Below are positions 58,135 to 64,000 of a stretch of DNA of 64,000 bases, in pieces. The notes under the pieces are model-generated. The model was not told where the DNA came from and made no database searches. It was given only the letters and a program-made list of their open reading frames with translations. Position 1 is the first letter of the stretch. Each line of letters begins with the position of its first letter. Source of the DNA: Nymphaea colorata (lineage: Eukaryota; Streptophyta; Magnoliopsida; Nymphaeales; Nymphaeaceae); contig NC_045144.1 in NCBI RefSeq assembly GCF_008831285.2, forward strand, positions 12,885,858-12,949,857, given 5' to 3'. The position numbers were made by a program, and so were the translations under genes.

Positions 58135-58147
58135 TGGTATCAGAGCC
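58135..58147 (+). other. Primer-binding site, initiator tRNA-Met
   Basis: TGGTATCAGAGCC lies directly after the LTR, a perfect match to the tRNA-Met(i) primer site. Confidence 0.93.
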
Positions 58148-58875
58148 ATGAAGTTCCGGCGTTACTGGTTGGTATTTTGCTTATGTTCGTGTTGGAGGAG
58201 GACTCGTTCTTGGCACTGTTCATCGCCCAGCACTGTTCATCGCCCGACACTGTTCAGCCCGACTCTGATGGGTTCCTTCCTGCACCCGACGCACGCTCCC
58301 GACGCATGCTCCCGACGCACCTGACCCCTTGCCCAGCGTCGCCCGACGCCGGTGGAGTTCCGGCGTCCCTTCCAGTGACACACAAGACGCCGTTGGAGTC
58401 CCGGTGACTCGCTCGACGTCGTCTGGAGCGTTGGCATTTCGTGGTACTATTCCAGCGTCGCCCGACGGGTCCCTCCCTGTGCCGCTGCGTTTCTACCGCC
58501 GTGAGTTCCGGCGTCTCTCTCTACATCGTCCGGCGACCTGGTTCCGCCCTGTTTTGTGTGTCCGCTGCCTTCATTGCCTGCTGCCCTCATCGCCAGATCG
58601 CCAGACCTTTGCGACGCTCGCAGTAGCTCCCTGCCGCTGCTTGTCGACCTGCTGCCGCTGCCTTCGTCTGTCTTTCTGCCCGCTGCTACTCTTCTTGCCT
58701 GCCGTGGGTGCTTCTCGCCGCCGCCAGTGTCCCGTATTGCAGTCGGTGCCTCTGCTGCCGCTGGTATTCCTTGCTGCCGCCGGTGTCCCGTGCTGCCACC
58801 GGTGCCCTTCCTACCGCCGGTATTTCTTGCTGACGTTGGTGTTGTCCCTTGTTGCTGCCGCTTGATTTGTGATCA
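58148..58875 (+). other. GC-rich leader of the plus copia B copy
   Basis: 730 bp rich in CCG/GCC/CTG triplets (TGCCGCTGC, CCGGCGTC, CGCCCGACG repeated), with long frames that lack any domain. The position matches the GC-rich leader of copia A. Confidence 0.7.
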
Positions 58876-59355
58876 TGGCAGCGTCTTCCGCTTCGACAGT
58901 CAACACTGATCAGACCGAAATCGGGGCTTATAGAACTGAGAATGTTCCGGTTCAGGTCACTACCATACGTCTTACCAAGGACAACTATCTTAAGTGGTCT
59001 GCTGCCATCACTATGGGTATAGCGGTCGAGGTCGTATTGCCTATGTGAATGGAAGTAAGGTTGAACCTGCTGCAAATAGTTTGGCTTGGGATACTTGGTT
59101 TCTTGAGGACAACCAAGTAAAAACATGGATTGTAAATTCCGTGTCATCTGATATTCAAACTCTCATTCTTCGTAAGAAAACTGCGAGAGATATGTTGATC
59201 ATTTTGGAACAAATGTATGGCCAGAAGAAGAGGATGGTTCGTGTGTATCAACTGATGAAGGATGTGTATGCTCTCGGGCAAGGGGATCTCTCGGTTGCAG
59301 ATTTCTATGCAGTTCTGAAATCCAAATGGGAGGATCTTGAGAAAAGGGCAACTCT
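58876..59355 (+). pseudogene. Copia B gag, N-terminal part, frameshifted and truncated
   Basis: ATG at 58876 opens MAASSASTVNTDQTEIGAYR, then NVPVQVTTIRLTKDNYLKWS. A missing base near 59020 shifts the frame, which continues GRGRIAYVNGSKVEPA, WDTWFLEDNQVKTWI and QGDLSVADFYAVLKSKWEDLE. It is close to copia A gag throughout. Similarity stops at about 59355; zinc knuckle and everything downstream are missing. Confidence 0.9.
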
Positions 59356-59690
59356 GGTTATTTTGTTCAGTCCAAATCGCCCCAATGATTTTATTTTTAA
59401 TAAATTTGTGATTCTTATGAATATGTTATTCTGTTTGTAATTTTTTGATATATATATATCTATATATATATTTATGTAAATATGTTATTCTGTTTGACAT
59501 TTTTTGACATATATATGTGTGTGTGTGTGTACGGCCATACTCCCGCACCCAAGTTTTTTGAAAATGGTCTGTACCCGTACCCGCACCGGTACCCGTACCC
59601 GTACCCATGTGACATAGAATATAGAAAACCTCAAACCACAAACCAGCACATTTTCTCAACAATGACAATGGAATATGTGCATTTCCAACA
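59356..59690. repeat. AT microsatellites and CCGTAC-type repeats
   Basis: ATATGTTATTCTGTTTG occurs twice (about 59420 and 59478), each followed by TTTTTTGA and (AT)n, then (TG)n. At 59573-59610 GTACCCGTACCCGCACCGGT-type hexamers follow. This marks the junction between copia B gag and copia C. Confidence 0.7.
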
Positions 59691-59699
59691 TGTGTAATG

Positions 59700-60830
59700 G
59701 GATGAGATTTTCCATCACCTGTTATAATGCAATTTCTACCATACTAAGAGGATAAGTTAGTCAATTTACCTGCATTTCCTATCACATGGATAGTTGCACC
59801 TGAATCCAAGAACCATTCTCCTTGCTCATTTTGTTTTATAGTCATCTTGGAAAGTGTGGCCATCAATAAATAGCTGCAGCATGTCTTTGGCGGTGGATTT
59901 AGTATTTTTTGTCCTCCTTGTTTGTAATCATGGCTTACCCCTCTTTTTATTTTGAGGATTAAACCAACATTGTGCCTTCATGTGCCCTTTCTTGTTACAT
60001 TGAAAACAAGTCAGTATTCTTCTTGAAGTATTTGGATGAGGCATACCTTAGTTATTTGGTGTTGATAGAATGCCATGACCACCATGATCGGAGTTCCCAT
60101 GGTTCTGTCCAAATTTTACATTCATGGCCAACACATTTTGGAAGTTCCCTTGACCAGTCCTTTCCATGACTCTTTTCATATTCATTTCGTGTTGGAGGAG
60201 TTTACCTTGCAATTCGTTGAAAGAGGGCAAAACAGGAAGGACTTCAGGAACTGTAATAAAAGCATGATAATCATGCCCAAGTCCACTTAAGTTTTGTTGC
60301 ACCATTTCTTTATCACAAACATTATTCCTTCAGACCACAAGTTAGTCTGCGACAGCCTAATATGTCCCAAATAATCCATATAGATGTTGAAGCCTTGATC
60401 AAATTCTAAAATTCTTTCTTTTAAGTATATAATCTGTGCTTCTGATATTTGGGAAAAGTTATCAGCAAGAGTTTCTCATAATTCTTCCGTAGTACAGTCA
60501 TCAGAAACTAAAAGTAGCACTTGTTGAGATAAAGTAGACAGAATATATGCAACTGCCAACTACACTTTGGTCACGTGTCATCCAGACAATATGTTCAAGG
60601 CTGCTGTTTTTTTAAACAGCAATAACCTTTCCTGCCTCATTTTTTATTTCCTGCAGAATAGATTTTGGTAGAGCCTTTGCTGAACCATCGAGATGCCCAA
60701 AGAGGCCTCGACTCCTTATAAAAGGCATGATCTGTCTTTTCCAGGTTAGATAATTTTCATGGTTGAGTTTTTCGATAATGAGATGAGCAAAAAAATTAGA
60801 GGACATACCAGAATGCGAAAGGTTTTCCAT
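59700..60830 (-). pseudogene. Copia C gag and protease remnant
   Basis: Minus strand: gag start 60830-60612 (FAHLIIEKLNHENYLTWKRQ), gag middle 60305-60048 (GLGHDYHAFITV, PSFNELQGKLLQHE), a CCHC knuckle CFQCNKKGHMKAQC at 60008-59967, and protease EWFLDSGATIHVIGN at about 59818-59775. Integrase, RT and RNase H are missing; the sequence runs out at about 59700. It is a different family from A and B: its gag is much diverged and its LTR unrelated. Stops and shifts separate the parts. Confidence 0.85.
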
Positions 60831-61070
60831 GAGAGCAGAAAGGAAGGGTACATAGGTAGAAGATGAGAGAAGAAAAGAGGAACAAATTTAACAAGATGTG
60901 TCCCTCGACAAACAAGAAGAAAGTTTGCGTAAAAGGACAAGGGATATGAGAAACTCAGAAATCAAACAAAATAGACTGGAAGATGAATAGTCAAGATAGA
61001 GAAGATGGGAAAGGAGTTCTAACCAGATCAAACCTGTTTGGGCATTCCATTAGGTAAAGACAACGTAACC

Positions 61071-61084
61071 TCGCTCTGTTACCA
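61071..61084 (-). other. Copia C primer-binding site
   Basis: The minus strand reads TGGTAACAGAGCGA directly after the LTR, like the tRNA-Met(i) site with one internal mismatch. Confidence 0.75.
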
Positions 61085-61480
61085 TGTTAGAAATCTAGCA
61101 CTAATAATGTGTAACTAAAAATCTTTATTCATGCAGGAAGATAGAGAGAGAGAGAGAGAATGAGGCAGGGAGGAGGATGAGGAGAAGAGGCCGTGACCAA
61201 GATGGTCTACATAGCCCATATTTATAATACACTCAATTAGTTACAATAGCTGAATCCTAAGAGACTCTTCAGTTGCAGAATCCTAGGAGACTTCTCACAT
61301 ATCACAAAGACATAGAATACCGCAACACAGTTTACAAGAATGTAGAATACAAGAACATGGAACGTCGTGAGACATTGTTCAACGTGCTGGACTTTCGATG
61401 CAGATGGAAGATCCGAAAATCTTATGCTTTAGAACACGAAAAAACGCAAAAAAAAACAAAAAATGAAATGTCGTTCAAAA
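61085..61480 (-). mobile_element. Copia C 5' LTR (outer border uncertain)
   Basis: It starts (plus strand) TGTTAGAAATCTAGCACTAA as does 55318. A minus-strand TATA box, TATAAATA, lies at 61226-61219. The outer end is not clear because only 111 bp of the other LTR survive. TATAG precedes the left LTR (55313-55317); CA followed by TATAG occurs at 62352-62358, which would give a 1.27-kb LTR, but chance is not excluded. Confidence 0.65.
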
Positions 61481-61800
61481 CTTAAAAAAACACGTTTCTT
61501 TGAAAAAAAACGTGAAAAACGAAAAAAACACATTTTTTAACGTGTTTTTTGCGCATTTTTTGCATTTTTTAAAATTTTTTTCATTTTTTTAATGCCAATT
61601 TTTTTTTTCATTTGTTGCAAATCTACTTATCTTTTGATGTTTGTGTTATTATTTTCTCACTTATTTTATTTTCCCCATTTTTAGTTTTTTTTTAATTGTT
61701 TAAAAAAAAATTGTTTTTTCCCTTATTTTTCAAATCCGCTGTATTATACCCAAGAAAAACCTCGCCGTTTAAAACTCCGAGACGTTATTTCTGACTATGG
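61481..61800. other. A/T homopolymer-rich segment with ACGTTTTTT motifs
   Basis: Runs of A then T with AACGTGTTTTTT/AAAAAACGTG patterns, ending CGAGACGTTATTTCTGACTATGG. The style resembles the small element at 17121-17505, but no inverted repeat pair could be fixed. Confidence 0.35.
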
Positions 61801-62396
61801 TTGAAAGAATCCATAGAGAAAATTATAGATCCATAAAAATACTAAATGATTACTTCTATAAAAAACCACTTACGTGAGCTGCCAAACACATTTTCGCAAT
61901 TTGTGAAGTTTAATAAGAATCTATAGTTTAACAAAAGTGACAGGAAAGCCATGTAACTAAAGTCACCTTACTTCCAAGAAATCCACACAATAATATTCTT
62001 TAGATTGAAATACATTAAAAGGATCATGATGCTGATTAATGCTGCTTATCCTTTTATAATTTCAAGGAAGATGTCGAAGCTGAGGTAGGCATGAATATGG
62101 CTCAAATGTTCAGTTACTTTTTCTCAAATATTAACAATATTTCCAGAAAATTCATCAAACTGTGGCACAGGAATGCCATTTGGAAGGTTACTAGACATAT
62201 TTTAGGGAAGTGGTTTAAAGCTGGGCATTGTAAACTATGCAGAAACCAAAAAAGTTAGGTGATCCCATTATTTCTTAACCCAAACTTACAAATATACCCT
62301 TTTCCTCCCCAATGTAAGTTGAAACTATTTATGAAACGTAACAAAATATGGCATATAGAGGGCAGGTAACCATTTAATAATTTAACCACTAATCAC

Positions 62397-62528
62397 CTTT
62401 AGATTGGATGGTTCTGACGGAAAATTCATGCGAGTCACCACATGCTTTGACAAACTCACTCTCTTTAGAGTGTATAGTTCTGAGGTCGCATCATTGCATA
62501 GTATCAACCACCATGCTTCTTCTTTTAT
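62397..62528 (-). CDS. Sec63-domain helicase (ASCC3/DExH14-like), penultimate exon
   Basis: The acceptor CCTTGACAG (62531-62529 end) precedes IKEEAWWLILCNDATSELY, then TLKRVSLSKHVVTRMNFP and SEPSNLK, with donor at 62396. The K-x-E-x-W-W-L-x-L ... ELY-x-LKRV block is the signature of the C-terminal Sec63 domain of Ski2-like helicases. 132 bp, 44 codons, phase 0 on both sides. The intron to the exon on its right is only 65 bp (62529-62593). Confidence 0.87.
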
Positions 62529-62593
62529 CTGTCAAGGACATTAATTTAGTCAACAATTGTTTCACTTTCAAACTGCACATACTGGAAACTCAC

Positions 62594-62743
62594 CTTTGGA
62601 AAACGTGGGGCAAAGGCTCTTGTGGTTTTCCGCCGAGAATTCAGGCTTTCTAATTTGACAATAAGAATTGATGGTCTGGAACCATCCTTGACATTTCTCT
62701 CAAGCTTTATTCTCACTTGAAGAAAAGGGAAAAGCTCTATTTC
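62594..62743 (-). CDS. Sec63-domain helicase (ASCC3/DExH14-like), antepenultimate exon
   Basis: Between acceptor TTAAGCAG and donor GTGAGT, the minus strand encodes 50 codons: EIELFPFLQVRIKLERNVKD, then RPSILIVKLESLNSRRKTTR and AFAPRFPK. AxAPRFPK.K.E.WW across the splice is the family's Sec63 strand motif. Such helicases unwind nucleic acid with two RecA cores followed by Sec63 modules; ASCC3 acts in alkylation repair and ribosome quality control, while Brr2 acts in splicing and MER3 in meiotic crossing-over. The early end of the protein favours ASCC3/DExH14 or Brr2 over MER3. Upstream exons were not found up to 64000 and should lie beyond the right edge. Confidence 0.85.
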
Positions 62744-63317
62744 CTGCTTAATAGCATGACGAAGAGATTTTCAAAAGGAAACATTATACACTGTACTAGT
62801 AAAAAAAACAAAGAATATCCAAAGAAACCAGTTTACAGGTACAATACCAAAACCAAAATGAAAGCAAAAGCAAGAAACAAATAATACATGAGAAATGGGC
62901 GAAAAGCATATAGGATACAGAACAAAAAGGTTTTACAGAATTAAGGATTGAAAAAGGTATAGTAGGTCACTTAATTATTGTAATTCACTGCACAAAGAGA
63001 CTAGGGCTCACTACATACATTAGCTTCAGTGAAAATTCGACTCTTAATAATCTATGTCAATGCAAGCATGATCCCTTCTCCTATATATAAAAAGTATGAT
63101 ATCTGTCAAGGACGATAACTAGTTCTATCAAAGAGCCATGATTCACTGGATAGGTATGCCTTTCTAAAATAAGGAGAAAACATCAAAATTTTTGTTCTTA
63201 GTGATTTGGGATTTGGAGATACTGATGAAAACACCATCATATGTGTAGTGTTTCCAATTATGGTTTTTAAATATTTTGGCCATCCATTAACATCCGGTAG
63301 TCGGCTGATTTCAGTTA

Positions 63318-63320
<3 letters not shown>
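62744..63320 (-). other. Intron sequence of the helicase gene, nothing else recognised
   Basis: AT-rich, no coding match to a helicase exon on the minus strand and no transposon border. Confidence 0.5.
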
Positions 63321-63378
<58 letters not shown>

Positions 63379-63380
63379 TG
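63321..63380. repeat. (TA)n(TG)n microsatellite
   Basis: Short TATATA followed by about 25 TG units, just left of a candidate LTR. Confidence 0.95.
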
Positions 63381-63562
63381 TGTTAAAAATTCTGACATTA
63401 GGGTCTTTTTTGGAAATATTTATTTGTAGTAGGTCTTCTTTATCTTTTATTTAATGTTATAAACTGAGGATATAATTTTTCTTAGTCGTCCCTCATCCCA
63501 TATTAACATGGAATTAGGGAAATTCAATTGAATGATTCTCTTTCCTCTCAATCGCTCCAACA
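63381..63562 (+). mobile_element. Candidate short copia LTR with primer-like site
   Basis: TGTTAAAAATTCTGACATTA to GCTCCAACA has TG..CA ends (182 bp), and is followed by TGGTATCATAGC (63563-63574), one mismatch from the tRNA-Met(i) site. No gag is recognisable downstream up to 64000, only a CTT/CTC-rich tract at 63597-63655. Tentative. Confidence 0.4.
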
Positions 63563-63574
63563 TGGTATCATAGC

Positions 63575-64000
63575 ATTCCAAACTTGGGAGAGTCTAACGC
63601 CTTCTTCTTCTTCTCCTTCTTCCTCTTCTTCCCCTCTTCCCTCTTCCTCTTCAAGCCTGCAAGGATTGGCATGTGGAGGGAACCAGTCGAAGATCAGGAA
63701 TCTGATTACCACCTGAAGCTATGTGGCAGTGATCAGATTCCTTGATTACATGGATGTAGAAGTGGGGTCATAGTTGATGTTGCTGCGTTGCACTAGTCTG
63801 CCAATGCAGCAATAATCTGCAAGGCATTGATGTAGAGCAGACTGACGGTTGCTGCAGTGGATTGGTGCTGCTGGTCTTGGAGTGTTTTATCAGTCGTGGT
63901 GGTAAAAGCTACACTTTAGTCGCTGTTTTATCTGCCATCAACATGACAAAAGCATCACTTCGGTCAGTGGAGGATTAACATCATATACATCAGGCCTGAC
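63575..64000. other. Unassigned, CTT-rich then TGCTG-rich
   Basis: A pyrimidine tract (63597-63655) and a stretch with repeated GTTGCTGC/GCTGGT motifs, similar in character to the GC-rich leaders of copia A and B. No protein domain seen. Confidence 0.3.

Larger units (their letters stand above)
53929..62396 (-). other. 8.5-kb intron of the Sec63 helicase gene, filled with copia elements
   Basis: Donor AAAG|GTGATT at 62396 and acceptor CTACAG at 53929. It contains a diverged tandem duplication (54180-54960) and the nested copia remnants 55318-61480 or beyond. The donor is not the strongest consensus, but the phase and protein agree on both sides. Confidence 0.75.

Noticed and set aside
58051-58909. 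Plus frames of up to 178 codons in the copia B leader
   Set aside because: Same GC-triplet effect; the real gag start is 58876.
62352-62358. CA+TATAG as the outer end of the copia C LTR
   Set aside because: It would need a 1.27-kb LTR that cannot be checked against the broken partner, and a 7-base match in AT-rich DNA can occur by chance. Kept only as a possibility.

Overview
The window is nuclear DNA of a flowering plant with large, transposon-filled introns. It holds spliced exons with GT..AG junctions, Ty1/copia and Ty3/gypsy elements primed by initiator-tRNA-Met (TGGTATCAGA type binding sites), plant-type L1 LINEs, a PIF/Harbinger transposon and AT-rich spacers. I cannot name the species; a lineage with bloated introns fits. 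There is no bacterial, organellar or viral genome, and no rRNA, tRNA or CRISPR array that I can support.

Only two host genes can be supported, both truncated by the window edges. On the + strand, two exons (5646-5881 and 7333-7435) encode the C-terminus of DNA polymerase eta (POLH): a UBZ zinc finger and a PIP-box-like tail. On the - strand, three exons (62743-62594, 62528-62397, 53928-53854) encode the last ~118 residues of a Ski2-like helicase with a C-terminal Sec63 domain, most like ASCC3/DExH14. They splice in frame across an 8.5-kb intron that contains a nest of copia elements.

Layout. 1-3791: 5' leader and ~3.55-kb LTR of a Ty3/gypsy (Tekay-like) element on -. 3792-5061: a copia LTR with a duplicated primer site, and a solo copia LTR with a TATAG target duplication. 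5062-7990: POLH 3' end. 8400-14075: decayed L1 LINE (-). 14079-17084: PIF/Harbinger element with an almost complete transposase (-) and a captured helicase fragment (+). 17121-17505: small inverted-repeat element. 20335-21042: solo LTR with a CTATC duplication. 22528-29164: element with long terminal inverted repeats, into which a full copia element (family A, 23589-28786, TSD GTAAA) has inserted. 29500-34400: AT-rich spacer with a dispersed repeat (called R here). 34500-37450: gypsy remnant cut by a family-A LTR. 38024-40200: copia gag remnant (+). 40780-43130: degenerate minisatellites. 44117-49846: a probable 5.7-kb inversion with duplicated breakpoints in R and in a LINE. 50840-51200: convergent minisatellite. 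51461-51858: MITE. 53854-62743: helicase gene and its copia nest (families B and C).

The most informative points are: (1) the inversion, which has inverted duplications at both breakpoints and restores both a LINE reading frame and an R copy when undone; (2) the helicase gene read across 8.5 kb of nested copia DNA; (3) a head-to-head copia junction where an LTR terminus abuts pol coding exactly; and (4) capture of a DDX11/CHL1-type helicase motif by the Harbinger element. I found no clearly new multi-gene system; the novelty is in rearrangement and nesting.
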